Part shown: positions 7,934 through 18,119 of the stretch, piece by piece | Position numbering within the stretch: position 1 is the first letter of the stretch | Layout: each line of letters opens with the position of its first letter | Assembly (NCBI GenBank): GCA_030584105.1 | Contig: CP129491.1 | Coordinates: 558,001 to 622,000 of the forward strand | Direction: 5' to 3' | Length of the DNA: 64,000 nucleotides | Source of the DNA: UTCHB3 sp002050155 | Lineage (GTDB): Bacteria > Bacteroidota > Ignavibacteria > Ignavibacteriales > Ignavibacteriaceae | Made by a program: the position numbers and the translations under genes | Notes under the pieces: generated by a model | The model's database searches: none | The model's input: only the letters and a program-made list of their open reading frames with translations | Told to the model about the DNA's origin: nothing

Positions 7934-9175
7934 ATGAAAAGATTCTTCACAGTTTTCATGGTAACCATTTTTGTTTTCGGCTTGGCTAATGCTCAGCAAA
8001 AAGCAGTTAAAGGTTTCCATTGGCAGAAAGCAGATCAACCTGAATTCGTTGCCGGACCTTGGATCGAAAGTTCAAACTCCGTCAATGAAAGTTTTGAGGG
8101 CGCTACTTTCCCACCGGCCGGATGGGCAAAACTGAACCCTGATGGCGGTACCGGTTGGACAACACACACCTACGGAACAACTCCAAGTGGTTGGACAGGT
8201 CCTGCCACAACAGCCCCAAGTGCTACTGCAGGCTTGAAATCTGCTTATTGTACCTGGAACACCGGTGGTGCAGTTGGAAACGACCAGTGGTTGGTTACAC
8301 CGCAAATTCTTAATGTACAGCCCGGCGATCAGTTGAAATTTTGGATAGGCGCGTATGCAACTTATGCTGATTTAGTTGAAGTGAAAATTTCAACCACTGA
8401 TAACAACAACCCCGCATCTTTTAGCACAGCAGTAGCATCAATAGTACCTACCCAAGGTTGGACATATAAAACATACGACATTGGCGCATTGGTTACTGCC
8501 GGTTCCAATATTTACATTGGTTTCAGAGAATATGTAGCTGACAATATGGTTGATGGCGATGCTATTATGCTGGATGAAGTAAGTGCCGGTGGCGATCCTA
8601 TTCCTGTTGAGTTTGCATCGTTCCGGGCTTCAACTGTTGGCACAACTGTTAACCTGAACTGGTCAACCGCAACAGAGACCAACAACAGAGGTTTCCAGGT
8701 TGAAAGAAGTGCAGGCGCAACACCTTTCGTAGCCGTTGGATTTGTTGAGGGTAAAGGTACTTCAACATCAATAAATGAATATTCATTTACAGATGCTAAC
8801 CTTGCAACAGGTTCTTACACCTACAGACTCCGTCAGATGGATTATGACGGCACCTACAGCTTCTCAGACCCTGTAGTTGTTGAAGTAGCTAACCCGACAG
8901 AGTTCTCACTCAGCCAGAACTATCCAAACCCATTCAACCCTTCAACATTGATCAACTTCTCGTTAGCAACTGATGCTAAAGTTGTTCTCTCAGTTTACAA
9001 TGTTCTTGGTCAGGAAGTTGCCACATTGGTTAACGGAACCCTTGGCGCCGGAATGCACAGCGTAAACTTCGACGCTTCGATGTTGAATTCAGGTCTTTAC
9101 ATTGCAAAGATCAACGCAAGTGGAGTTAACGGACAGAGTTTTGTTTCATCAATCAAAATGATGCTGAACAAATAA
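7934..9175 (+). CDS. Secreted T9SS cargo protein with cleaved-adhesin-like and FnIII-like domains
   Basis: Exported, probably surface-attached protein of 413 residues. The signal peptide is MKRFFTVFMVTIFVFGLANA. A jelly-roll adhesin domain follows (ESFEGATFPPAGW, WLVTPQI), like the cleaved adhesin domain of gingipains. Next is an FnIII-like domain (VNLNWSTATETNNRGFQVERS). It ends in a type A T9SS sorting domain (LSQNYPNPFNPST near 320). I chose the ATG at 7934 over an upstream in-frame ATG at 7853 because it follows AAGGA and begins the signal peptide directly. A strong terminator follows. No catalytic residues are recognisable. Confidence 0.85.
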   Translation: MKRFFTVFMVTIFVFGLANAQQKAVKGFHWQKADQPEFVAGPWIESSNSVNESFEGATFPPAGWAKLNPDGGTGWTTHTYGTTPSGWTGPATTAPSATAGLKSAYCTWNTGGAVGNDQWLVTPQILNVQPGDQLKFWIGAYATYADLVEVKISTTDNNNPASFSTAVASIVPTQGWTYKTYDIGALVTAGSNIYIGFREYVADNMVDGDAIMLDEVSAGGDPIPVEFASFRASTVGTTVNLNWSTATETNNRGFQVERSAGATPFVAVGFVEGKGTSTSINEYSFTDANLATGSYTYRLRQMDYDGTYSFSDPVVVEVANPTEFSLSQNYPNPFNPSTLINFSLATDAKVVLSVYNVLGQEVATLVNGTLGAGMHSVNFDASMLNSGLYIAKINASGVNGQSFVSSIKMMLNK

Positions 9176-9198
9176 GAATTACTTTTTAAGAGTTCTCT

Positions 9199-9228
9199 GA
9201 GGCTGCCGGTTTCGGCAGCCTCTTTTTG
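9199..9228 (+). terminator. Rho-independent terminator
   Basis: GAGGCTGCC (9199-9207) pairs with GGCAGCCTC (9214-9222), loop of six, followed by TTTTT. It ends the T9SS cargo transcription unit. Confidence 0.92.
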
Positions 9229-9378
9229 TTTGTAGTAATCAGATTAATGGATATCAAAGGAAGCGAAAGTATAGCCATTTTTTAATTAATAGCGCAGCAA
9301 ACCGTTATAATTTAAATTTGTTACTTAGTTAAATTTGCTATAATTCAAATGAGTTTTTCTTTAAAAAAGTAACCAAAA

Positions 9379-11058
9379 ATGAAACTGAAGAAAATTTTTT
9401 ATAAAACAGCAATATTTGCTTGCTTTTTAACACTATCAGGCAATGCACAAATGAAACAAGTGTTTTATCATAACGGTGTAATTTACACCGGAAACCCACA
9501 ACAAAAATATGTTGAATCTGTTTTAACCGAAGGCAATCTCATTGTTTTTGCCGGAAGTGAGGCTGAAGCACGGAAAAAATTGCAACCGGGGTATCAGGAA
9601 ATAAACCTGAAAGGAGCACTAATGTTGCCCGGGCTTTCGGATGATCATGTCCATTTTGTTTCAGGTGGTGAATCACTCGCAGGGTTAAATCTTCGAGGCG
9701 CCACTTCAACAACAGAGTTTACGCAATTGCTGCAACAATTCATTTCCGGTAAAGAAAAAGGAAGCTGGATAACGGGCGGGGATTGGGACCACGAATCATG
9801 GGAGAAAAAAGATTTGCCCACAAAAGAGATGATAGACGATGTTTCGCCCGATAATCCCGTTTTAATTCATCGTTTTGACGGGCATATAGCGCTTGCAAAT
9901 TCGGTGGCTCTGAGGATGGCAGGGATAACCTCGGCAACCGTTTCGCCCCCGGGCGGTGAAATTGTGAAGGATAAAAAAACAGGCGAACCCACCGGTATTT
10001 TAATTGACAATGCAATTGATCTTGTTTCTGCGTTAATTCCCGATGCTTCGCTGAAAGAGAAAGAAGAGTGGCTTAATTTGGCATTAGAAGAAGCCGCTAA
10101 GTTAGGTTTAACAATGGTGCACGATATTACCTACCGGGATGACTTGCGCCTTTACCAAAAATATGAAAAAGAGGGAAGACTAACCTGCAGAATTTACACC
10201 AGAATGCCCGTGGCTGATTTTAAGTATTTAGCTGCGCTTGGTATTCAAAGCGGTTTCGGTTCAGATATGTTGAAGATTGGTTCGTTAAAGGCTTTTTCAG
10301 ACGGCTCACTGGGGGCTGCTTCAGCGTGGTTTTTTGACCCCTATGTTACTGACCCAAACTGGTATGGTCTGCCTTCAGATATAGTTTCCAACGATAGTCT
10401 AAGGAGTTGGTGTCTGCAGGCGGATGCTGCAGGGCTGCAGATATCGGTTCACGCAATTGGTGACAGGGCAAACAGCTACATGCTCGATGTGGCCGAGGAA
10501 ATTAACGCCAAAAACCCACCGAGAGACAGAAGATTCAGAATTGAACACGCGCAGCATTTAAGGACTGAAGATATTGCACGATTCAAAAAACTGAATGTGG
10601 TTGCCTCGATGCAGCCTGTGCATTTAGTTGACGACGGAAACTGGGCACACAAAAGAATTGGTGAAGATAGAATTTCATCTTCTTACAGATTTGCCGATTT
10701 GCTTGCTGCGGGTGTGCACATTGGTTTTGGTTCTGACTGGTGGGTTGCTTCTTTAAATCCATTCCGGGGAATTTATGCAGCGGTAACACGCAGAACACTT
10801 GACGGTAAAAACCCAAACGGTTGGATACCCGAACAAAAAATCTCCGTTGAACAGGCAGTTGTGGCTTACACACTTGGCAATGCGTATGCCGCTTTTATGG
10901 AAGATAAACTCGGAACAATTGATCCGAATAAATACGCCGATTTTACGATTATCGACAGAAATATTTTTGAGATTGACCCGGAACTAATAAAAGATACTCA
11001 GGTGTTGCGCACGGTTGTTAACGGTGTAACGGTTTACAGCAAATCTGCAGAGAGATAA
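9379..11058 (+). CDS. Secreted YtcJ-like metal-dependent amidohydrolase
   Basis: A 559-residue amidohydrolase-3 family protein that probably hydrolyses an amide or similar bond with one or two metal ions. Substrate unknown. The signal peptide (residues 1 to about 23, ending GNAQ) suggests a periplasmic or outer location, while many YtcJ homologues are cytoplasmic. Motifs visible are DDHVHF (about 87-92, HxH metal ligands), HAIGDRANS (about 358), EHAQHL (about 388) and GFGSDWWVA (about 449). It converges with prmA across a 22-bp triplicated repeat whose first copy starts within its stop codon. Confidence 0.88.
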   Translation: MKLKKIFYKTAIFACFLTLSGNAQMKQVFYHNGVIYTGNPQQKYVESVLTEGNLIVFAGSEAEARKKLQPGYQEINLKGALMLPGLSDDHVHFVSGGESLAGLNLRGATSTTEFTQLLQQFISGKEKGSWITGGDWDHESWEKKDLPTKEMIDDVSPDNPVLIHRFDGHIALANSVALRMAGITSATVSPPGGEIVKDKKTGEPTGILIDNAIDLVSALIPDASLKEKEEWLNLALEEAAKLGLTMVHDITYRDDLRLYQKYEKEGRLTCRIYTRMPVADFKYLAALGIQSGFGSDMLKIGSLKAFSDGSLGAASAWFFDPYVTDPNWYGLPSDIVSNDSLRSWCLQADAAGLQISVHAIGDRANSYMLDVAEEINAKNPPRDRRFRIEHAQHLRTEDIARFKKLNVVASMQPVHLVDDGNWAHKRIGEDRISSSYRFADLLAAGVHIGFGSDWWVASLNPFRGIYAAVTRRTLDGKNPNGWIPEQKISVEQAVVAYTLGNAYAAFMEDKLGTIDPNKYADFTIIDRNIFEIDPELIKDTQVLRTVVNGVTVYSKSAER

Positions 11059-11122
11059 ACTAAGCGCCAAATTTAGATAACTTAAGCGCCAAATTGAGGT
11101 AAACTAAGCGTCTAATTTAAAC
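11057..11122. repeat. Three exact-length 22-bp tandem repeats spanning two gene ends
   Basis: Units lie at 11057-11078, 11079-11100 and 11101-11122, each of the form AA(A/C)...TAAGCGCCAAATT. The third unit contains the stop and the last codons (KLDA-stop) of prmA on the minus strand. The first begins inside the amidohydrolase stop codon. The 45-bp space between the converging genes consists almost wholly of copies of the prmA 3' end. Confidence 0.92.
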
Positions 11123-11961
11123 ACAAGGCTAATCCACTCATTTTCACCGGCTTTATCGATTAACGAGTACCCCAATTTTTGATAGATTGGGGCGATTATT
11201 TCTTCGTCTGCAATCAGAAGGCCCGATAAAATAAGCACGCCGCCCGGTGCCTGCCGTTTGGCGAGTTCAGCAGCGATTCCGGATAAAACATCCCGTTGAA
11301 TATTTGCGACAATAAGGTCAAAATTGCGTTCGAAAATATCTTTTGTTTCACAGATTCTGATTTCAACTTTATCCGCAACGCCGTTTAAGCGCACATTTTC
11401 CAGCCCGTTTTCCAAGCACCAGTCGTCGTTATCGAAAGCAATTGCCTTTTTAGAACCTAATTTAACGGCGGCAATCGCCAAAATTGCAGTACCGGCACCG
11501 GCATCAAGAACAAATTTTCGGTTATTTCCATATTTTTCCAGAAGCCCGAGAATTAATCGTGTAGTTTCATGCTCTCCGGTACCGAACGACATTTTAGGGT
11601 CGATTTCGATCACAATCTCTGAGGGTTCAGCGGAATACTCCACAAAAGTGGGCTTAACAACAAAGTTGGAGCCTGCTTTCAGCACCTTAAGATTCTTTTG
11701 CCATTCTTCATTCCAGTTTATCTTTTCTAATTTTTGTGAAGAGATGTCAAATTTTTCAACAATTCCGGATTCAACCAAACAGTTCATTTCTTGAGTTATT
11801 AGTTCAATCTGCTCGGGTTGAAGGTCGTCGAAGAACATTCTTATTAAATTCCCATCAAGGTTTAAGCCATCGGGTTGAAAAATCCAAAGAACCGCCACTT
11901 CCTCGTCGTTCAAAGGTGGTTCGGTAGTAATATCGAGTTGGAAATAAAAGTTGTTTTTCAT
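11104..11961 (-). CDS. prmA: Ribosomal protein L11 methyltransferase PrmA
   Basis: SAM-dependent trimethylation of ribosomal protein L11, cytoplasmic. The 285-residue protein has the PrmA signature MSFGTGEHETTRL (about 135-147), SAM-binding VLDAGAGTAILAIAA (about 162-176) and VANIQRDVL (about 231). Length fits the family. It is divergent from the TonB-dependent receptor gene. The last codons and stop have been copied twice downstream. Confidence 0.93.
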   Translation of the reverse strand: MKNNFYFQLDITTEPPLNDEEVAVLWIFQPDGLNLDGNLIRMFFDDLQPEQIELITQEMNCLVESGIVEKFDISSQKLEKINWNEEWQKNLKVLKAGSNFVVKPTFVEYSAEPSEIVIEIDPKMSFGTGEHETTRLILGLLEKYGNNRKFVLDAGAGTAILAIAAVKLGSKKAIAFDNDDWCLENGLENVRLNGVADKVEIRICETKDIFERNFDLIVANIQRDVLSGIAAELAKRQAPGGVLILSGLLIADEEIIAPIYQKLGYSLIDKAGENEWISLVFKLDA

Positions 11962-12054
11962 AAAAAAAATTTGTAATATCCGATAAAAATGCAGTATTTT
12001 GTTGTTTATAAAATAAATTTTACAGTAAGAAAAAATCGCAGAAACAGAGTTGTT

Positions 12055-15000
12055 ATGGATACATACCTACGATATAGAAGGAAAAATTGCTCTTTTGTGT
12101 CGGTAAAGATATTGTTTTTTGCAATATTAATTGCAGGTACAACATTTTTGCACGGGCAACGGGGCAAGTTATCCGGTGAGATACGAGATGCACAGACGGG
12201 CGAAAGGCTCATCGGGGTTGCCGTTCGAGTTGACGGAACCACTCTCGGTGGAGTAACAGATATAGACGGTAATTACTTTATACTGAATATTCCGGCAGGT
12301 AAATATTCCGTTACGGCAAGCTATGTAGGGTATGCTAAATATGTAGTTTCGGATGTTGAGATATTTATCGACAGAACTACTACTATTGACATGAAGTTGA
12401 AACAGGCAACTTTGGAAATGGAAGAAGTGGTGGTTGTGGCAGAAAAGCCAAAAATTATTAAAGACCAAACCTCGACAGCAACAACCATAGATAACGAGCA
12501 GATAGAAGCGGCACCCATTGAAGGTTTGCGCGGTATTTTGGATTTGACCGCCGGCTTTTCAAAAAATGAAAAAGGCACATACACAGTCAGAGGTTCCGGT
12601 ACTTACGATGTAAACTACCAAATAAACGGTGTTGACCAGATTAACTCGGCTACTACTTCCCCCGGCTCTTTCGGTGTTGAAAAGGCAGATAACTCGTGGA
12701 AATACGACATAAACCCGATTGGTGTGCAACAGATGCAACTGATTTCGGGTGGTTTTTCGGCTGAGTACGGAAATGCACAGGCGGGTGTGGTGAAAGTGGT
12801 TCTGAAAGACGGAACCTCGAAGCTCTCCGGTGAGTTCAGGGTTGAGTACCGCCCGCCGGGTCAATACCACTTCGGAAAATATATCTACGATGAATCAACT
12901 TACGAATGGCAGAAATGGGGAACATTAGATAAATGGATGGCGCTTAAGGACTCTTCCTTTTTCCTGCAGGATTTGGGTTTGAATTCACCAAGCAGATATA
13001 AATGGCTTTACGATAAAGTAAAGAACGGTACCGCTTCACCCGATGAAGTTTCGATGTGGAACAACATACTAAACAATGAGATTAACTGGGCTTTTAATAC
13101 CTGGTTAACCAATCATTCACCAAGTGACGATAACCCTTTAGGTGTTTATGATTACAGAAGCCGTTCGTACCAAAGGTTTATGATTGGCATTGGGGGACCG
13201 TTGGGTAAAAACCCCGATCGACTGAAGTTTTTCTTTTCAGGTGAGTACAAAAAGAACCCGACACGGCTTCCAACCGCTGAAAAAGATCAGATATCGCAAA
13301 ACTATACATTAAATGTTACCTATCAACCGGCGATTTCCCACAAATTGAAGTTATTGCTCGGTTACCAGAATTATCGGGGAGGTATATGGTCGGGTTCAAA
13401 CGATATTCGTTGGGCAGGATTGGCTTTTTCGCCCCCCTCCACTTCATATAAATATTATGTGTTAATTGACCCCGTAAGAACGGAAGAAACCGTAACTCAA
13501 AGTTTAAATTATACTTACACAATTAACCCACAATCTTTTTTGGAAGCAACGGTAACCCATCTTAACGAGAAATATGAGCTTCCGTATGAATATCTGCCAA
13601 GCTACTCGCAACAGCGGGATGTTTTAGACAGTTTGAATGACCCCATAGGAAGCATACTTAAACCGGGTGCCTGGTGGGAAACACAATATTTCAGAGCGCC
13701 CGATGCGTTCAGCACGCTTTATTATCAGGATACACGGACAGAATACTGGGCGGCAAACATCGATTTTACCAGCCAGTTCAATCAGTTTAACCTGTTCAAA
13801 GCCGGTTTTAAGTTTTATTACTGGGATTTATACAACAACGGTGTGAACTCCCGCTTCAAAGCAAACGCTTTGGTTGCGACAAACGGTGTGGCGGAATATT
13901 ACACGGCACAGCCCTACAATGTTGCTTTTTACATACAGGACAAAATGGAATATGAGGGGATGATAGCCAACATTGGCGTAAGAGCCGAAGCGTATAATTT
14001 CGGCGCCGATGTGCCGGTTGACCCCTTCAACATTGTATATGTTGGTACTGAGGGACCTGAAACGGGGAATTTAGCCACTGAAAAATCGAAAACCTACTTC
14101 ATGCTTCTGCCGAGGGTGGGTTTATCTTTCCCAATTGGTGAGAACACCGCCTTCAGGCTGCAGTACGGGCATTTTACATCGATGCCTACTTTCAGCCAGG
14201 CGCTTTCGAACCGCGGAAACAAAGGAATTGTCGGGCACGGAAATGCAAACCTTGAACCCAAAAAGACGATTCAGTATGAGTTTGGGCTTCAACAGCTTTT
14301 GGATGAAGACAACAGAATAGATCTGGCGCTTTATTACAACGACCGTGTTTCGCAAATCGGGCTGTTGCGCTACGCTTCATTCACCGGAACTGTATTGAAC
14401 AGCCCTTCGGCTTACACTTCGGATAACACGCCTTTGTTCAACTACACAACATTTGCAAACAATGCCTTTGGTGCAACACTCGGTTTTGAGGCAACGCTTG
14501 AAAAAGTGAATCCTAAAAACTGGATGTACCGCTTAACTTACAGCATTTCTCAAACAACCGACGGTAATTACGGCGCACAGGTGATGTACCCGACTGCTTC
14601 TGCAGCTGCTGAATCGAGAGATTACACGGGCGAATTTCTATCCGGTAATGACAGAACGCACAACCTGCGTGCACTTCTTCAGTATAACTGGGGAACCGGC
14701 GAAGGACCGGAGCTGTTTGGGCTGAATATTTTAGAAAACTCGAGCATAAGTTTCATTTATTCAGTGCAATCAGGTGCTCCGTTTACTTATCGGACTTCGT
14801 TCGACCTGAAAGATATTGTGAACAACCGACGCTACCCAATAGAGTCGAATTTTGATGTGAACTTCACGAAAAATATCATTTTAGAGGGTGGGTACAGGTT
14901 CATAGTTGGTTTAAGGATAATGAATCTGTTCAACAACCAATGGATAACACCGGTTACAGGTAACGACCTTATTGATTGGGTTGACTATGGAACCACAATC

Positions 15001-15108
15001 GACCAACCGGGGCGTGACCCGAACAGAATAAGCTATATTTCCGCCTTCTATAAGGCTTATAAGAATATACCCCGGCAGGTTTTCCTTACACTTGGTTTCG
15101 GATTCTAA
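12055..15108 (+). CDS. TonB-dependent outer-membrane receptor with N-terminal carboxypeptidase-like domain
   Basis: Outer-membrane active transporter, SusC-like in layout, 1017 residues from the ATG at 12055. It has a signal peptide (to about residue 35, ending LHGQ) and a CarboxypepD_reg-like domain (GKLSGEIRDAQTGERLIGV to VGYAKYVVSD). The plug domain follows (EAAPIEGLRGILDLTAGF, NAQAGVVKVVLKDG). A long aromatic-rich beta-barrel ends in FLTLGFGF with the terminal Phe. An in-frame ATG at 11989 would add 22 residues before the signal sequence, so I prefer 12055. It heads a run of five envelope genes. The substrate is not evident; no SusD homologue follows. Confidence 0.88.
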   Translation: MDTYLRYRRKNCSFVSVKILFFAILIAGTTFLHGQRGKLSGEIRDAQTGERLIGVAVRVDGTTLGGVTDIDGNYFILNIPAGKYSVTASYVGYAKYVVSDVEIFIDRTTTIDMKLKQATLEMEEVVVVAEKPKIIKDQTSTATTIDNEQIEAAPIEGLRGILDLTAGFSKNEKGTYTVRGSGTYDVNYQINGVDQINSATTSPGSFGVEKADNSWKYDINPIGVQQMQLISGGFSAEYGNAQAGVVKVVLKDGTSKLSGEFRVEYRPPGQYHFGKYIYDESTYEWQKWGTLDKWMALKDSSFFLQDLGLNSPSRYKWLYDKVKNGTASPDEVSMWNNILNNEINWAFNTWLTNHSPSDDNPLGVYDYRSRSYQRFMIGIGGPLGKNPDRLKFFFSGEYKKNPTRLPTAEKDQISQNYTLNVTYQPAISHKLKLLLGYQNYRGGIWSGSNDIRWAGLAFSPPSTSYKYYVLIDPVRTEETVTQSLNYTYTINPQSFLEATVTHLNEKYELPYEYLPSYSQQRDVLDSLNDPIGSILKPGAWWETQYFRAPDAFSTLYYQDTRTEYWAANIDFTSQFNQFNLFKAGFKFYYWDLYNNGVNSRFKANALVATNGVAEYYTAQPYNVAFYIQDKMEYEGMIANIGVRAEAYNFGADVPVDPFNIVYVGTEGPETGNLATEKSKTYFMLLPRVGLSFPIGENTAFRLQYGHFTSMPTFSQALSNRGNKGIVGHGNANLEPKKTIQYEFGLQQLLDEDNRIDLALYYNDRVSQIGLLRYASFTGTVLNSPSAYTSDNTPLFNYTTFANNAFGATLGFEATLEKVNPKNWMYRLTYSISQTTDGNYGAQVMYPTASAAAESRDYTGEFLSGNDRTHNLRALLQYNWGTGEGPELFGLNILENSSISFIYSVQSGAPFTYRTSFDLKDIVNNRRYPIESNFDVNFTKNIILEGGYRFIVGLRIMNLFNNQWITPVTGNDLIDWVDYGTTIDQPGRDPNRISYISAFYKAYKNIPRQVFLTLGFGF

Positions 15109-15130
15109 AGACAGACAAGGTTTTGAAAAA

Positions 15131-17167
15131 ATGAGATTAAATAGATTAAAAATTGTAGTATTTACGCTGTTAATCACCCTACCGGTGATGGCGCAGGTAG
15201 AGTCTCCATTGTTGATATTTAACAGAGGCTCTCTCTGGCACTCGCTTTCACCTGCCAAATCGGGACCGGCTTATAACAACTGGGCTTCAACAGGCCCGAC
15301 GCTTGACTGGCCCGGTTATGACCCCTCGTGGGTAGGTGAGAATATCGGCGGAACAGCAAGCCATATAGCAACCGGTGGTTTTTGGGTCGGTGCAAAAAAC
15401 CGGAAGGATTCGGTTATTTCAGTTGAGGACTGGGCGATGTATGCAGGGTCAGTTTCAACTGAAGCTTCTTCAAAATATACGCTTAAAACGCACAGAAAAC
15501 TTTTTCCGAACGGAGAGAACTACTGGCTGCAAACTAACCCCAATGTTGGTGAAGAAGTAATAGAATCAATTTGGGAATATAACCCGAACTTTTACACACC
15601 GAACCAACAGGACGAACTTCAACTGCCGATGAGGGTAGTTAGGAGAGCGCACCAGTGGAGCGGCTCGGCACGGGATGAAAATTATATTTTATACGAATAT
15701 TATTTCATAAATATTTCGCAGGAAATTAAAGCTGCACATCCCGAAAAAACGGTTTCTGATACCTTATATGGTGTTCAAATGCTGCTGACTTATGCGCAGC
15801 AGGTAAATTCGCGTGCGTGGCGTGTCCTTTTCCCTCAGGAAACAAACGGTGCGAGGAACACACGGGTTCTTTACGACAGAACAAATAAATTACTTCAAGC
15901 CGAAAGTGCGAACTATGGTTTTACGAACTCGCTCGGAAGAGTTGTTAACGGCATTCCGCAGGGTGAATGGTTAGCGCCGGGTTACGCAGGAGTGAAGTTG
16001 GTTTATTCCTCACCCGATTCCACCGGAATTGCAACCCGGGTTGATGAAACTAAATTGGGATGGTCGAAAGGTGAAACTTCGCTGGATATGCAGGGACCTT
16101 TCACCGGGGTTGCGGGATTTAACGAAGATAAATATCGTGCGTTAAAAAACCCGACAAATCTGTTTCAGTTTTATCAGTTTCCGAAGAACCTGACCGATAC
16201 TAATTTCATAAACAACGCGCGGAAGTGGTCAGTTATGTCATTAGGTCCCTGGACGATGAAGCCGGGTGACACGGTAAAAATCGTTCTTGCGGAAATAGTT
16301 GCAGGAATGGATTATGGTAAGGCATTGGATAAAAATGTATCGCCGAGTGTAATTTACACTGAGAGTTACACCAAAAATTTTCTGCCCGCTGTAAGAAGGG
16401 CACAGTTAACTTATGATAATAATATGAACCACCCTGACCCGCCGGCGGCGCCAAAATTCAGTGTTAATTTCTATCAGGGTGAAGAAAGAAAGGTTGCAAA
16501 TGTGCTCAGTTGGGATAACAGCTGTGAGGCGATACCCGATCCGGATGACGGCACATTTGATCTTGCCGGCTATCGGGTTTATCGTTCGGATTTTCTGCCG
16601 ATTGGCCCATGGATTCAAGTTGCAGATATTCAGAAAGGAGACCCCGCCTTTAGCAGCGGAAATAAATACACTTTCACCGATACCACAGTGCAAATCGGAA
16701 CGGGTTATTACTATTCAATAACCGCTTATGATACCGGCAAAGCATTTTGGAGTGTCAACCCAACGCAAAGATTCCCTGAAACGGGCAACACAGTGCAAGT
16801 GCCGCCGATGGAATCTTCAATATTTGCAAACAGAACAACCAAACCATTTTTGGCTACACTTCCGCCGCCGGAAAGTGTAAATCAAATTCTGGTGGTTCCA
16901 AATCCTTTTATTATTGGCGAAGGTGTAAGCCAACCGGGCGAGAGCGATCAGATTCAGTTTGTGAATGTGCCAAACCCTTCAACCATAAGGATTTACACGG
17001 TCCGGGGGGATTTGGTGAAAACAATATATGTTGACGAAAATCGCGGCGGAATTGTTACCTGGAACCAGGTTACGGATTTCGGTCAGTATGTGGAAAGTGG
17101 GGTGTACATTTTTCATGTTGAATCACAATACGGTACTGCTACCGGTAAATTTGCGATTGTGAGGTAA
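15131..17167 (+). CDS. Secreted protein with T9SS-like C-terminal domain, partner of the TonB receptor
   Basis: A 678-residue exported protein. The signal peptide is MRLNRLKIVVFTLLITLPVMAQ. The central part resembles large Ignavibacteria secreted proteins of unknown function (GGTASHIATGGFWVGAKN, SLGPWTMKPGDTVKIVLAEI). An FnIII-like stretch sits at about 440-560 (LAGYRVYRSD). A C-terminal immunoglobulin-like sorting segment follows (VPNPSTIRIYTVRGDLVKTI, SGVYIFHVES). The ATG at 15131 lies 22 bases after the receptor stop. I do not recognise an enzymatic function; a surface-exposed substrate-binding role is an inference from context. Confidence 0.7.
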   Translation: MRLNRLKIVVFTLLITLPVMAQVESPLLIFNRGSLWHSLSPAKSGPAYNNWASTGPTLDWPGYDPSWVGENIGGTASHIATGGFWVGAKNRKDSVISVEDWAMYAGSVSTEASSKYTLKTHRKLFPNGENYWLQTNPNVGEEVIESIWEYNPNFYTPNQQDELQLPMRVVRRAHQWSGSARDENYILYEYYFINISQEIKAAHPEKTVSDTLYGVQMLLTYAQQVNSRAWRVLFPQETNGARNTRVLYDRTNKLLQAESANYGFTNSLGRVVNGIPQGEWLAPGYAGVKLVYSSPDSTGIATRVDETKLGWSKGETSLDMQGPFTGVAGFNEDKYRALKNPTNLFQFYQFPKNLTDTNFINNARKWSVMSLGPWTMKPGDTVKIVLAEIVAGMDYGKALDKNVSPSVIYTESYTKNFLPAVRRAQLTYDNNMNHPDPPAAPKFSVNFYQGEERKVANVLSWDNSCEAIPDPDDGTFDLAGYRVYRSDFLPIGPWIQVADIQKGDPAFSSGNKYTFTDTTVQIGTGYYYSITAYDTGKAFWSVNPTQRFPETGNTVQVPPMESSIFANRTTKPFLATLPPPESVNQILVVPNPFIIGEGVSQPGESDQIQFVNVPNPSTIRIYTVRGDLVKTIYVDENRGGIVTWNQVTDFGQYVESGVYIFHVESQYGTATGKFAIVR

Positions 17168-17170
17168 GCG

Positions 17171-18109
17171 ATGAAGATCAGAAATTTTTTACTGTTGTTC
17201 TTATCAATTACCGCCCTGCTGAACGCTCAGGAGTTCAAGAAGACGGCAACGGCGGGGTTTGTTTTCCTTCAGATGCCGGTTACTGCCCGCGGAGCGGCAC
17301 TTGGTGAGTCATCTGTTGCTTTGGCAGATATGGGAGTTTCCGCGATATTTTCGAACCCTGCGGGGATGGGGTTCAACGAGAGCCAACACTCGTTCACAGC
17401 TTCCTATTCACCCTGGATAGCGGATATAAAGCACTACGCTGCGGGCTACTCATACAAGAGTGATTTCGGAACATTTGCCTTTGGCGCCGTTGCAGTTGAT
17501 TACGGATCGATGCCGAAAACCAAAAAGGTATCGGGTCAGAAAGTGTATGAAGTGCTTGGTGATTTCGGCGCAAACGCTGTTGCCGTGGGCGCCAGTTATT
17601 CACGGGCGCTTACCGATAAATTTTCTTTCGGCGTAACGGTTAAGTATGTTCGCGAGGGGATTGACCAATATTCAGCAAGCAATGTTTTGTTTGATGGTGG
17701 TATTCTTTATTATACCGGCTTAAAGTCGTTAAGATTAGGCGCTTCAATTCAAAATTTTGGAGTTGAAGCAAAATATATTAACGATCCGTTCAAAATGCCA
17801 TCCGTGCTTAAACTTGGGCTTGCGGGCGAAATTTACGGCGATTTTAACACTGAATTTCGTGTTACAGGTATAGTTGAAGCACTTCACCCTAACGACGGCG
17901 ACGAAAGAGTTAACGCCGGGTTGGAAGTAGGATGGAAGAATATGATTATGCTTCGCGGAGGCTACAAATTCTTCTATGATGAAGAAACCTGGAGCTTCGG
18001 GCTTGGGCTTAACCCCACTAAACAAATACCTGTCGGCATAGATTTTTCGTTTGCGGACTACGGCAGGCTTGGAAATATCCTCCGTTTCACACTAAACTTG
18101 AATTACTGA
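17171..18109 (+). CDS. PorV/PorQ family outer-membrane protein
   Basis: A 312-residue beta-barrel of the PorV/PorQ (UPF0164) family. These proteins shuttle or hold T9SS cargo at the outer membrane. The signal peptide ends LLNAQ. The family hallmark follows (ARGAALGESSVALADMGVSAIFSNPAGM, about 40-67), then alternating barrel strands ending LRFTLNLNY. It starts 3 bases after the upstream gene's stop, so it is translationally linked to the secreted protein it may serve. Many T9SS bacteria have several paralogues, so I do not call it porV itself. Confidence 0.82.
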   Translation: MKIRNFLLLFLSITALLNAQEFKKTATAGFVFLQMPVTARGAALGESSVALADMGVSAIFSNPAGMGFNESQHSFTASYSPWIADIKHYAAGYSYKSDFGTFAFGAVAVDYGSMPKTKKVSGQKVYEVLGDFGANAVAVGASYSRALTDKFSFGVTVKYVREGIDQYSASNVLFDGGILYYTGLKSLRLGASIQNFGVEAKYINDPFKMPSVLKLGLAGEIYGDFNTEFRVTGIVEALHPNDGDERVNAGLEVGWKNMIMLRGGYKFFYDEETWSFGLGLNPTKQIPVGIDFSFADYGRLGNILRFTLNLNY

Positions 18110-18119
18110 GGAGACAGCG

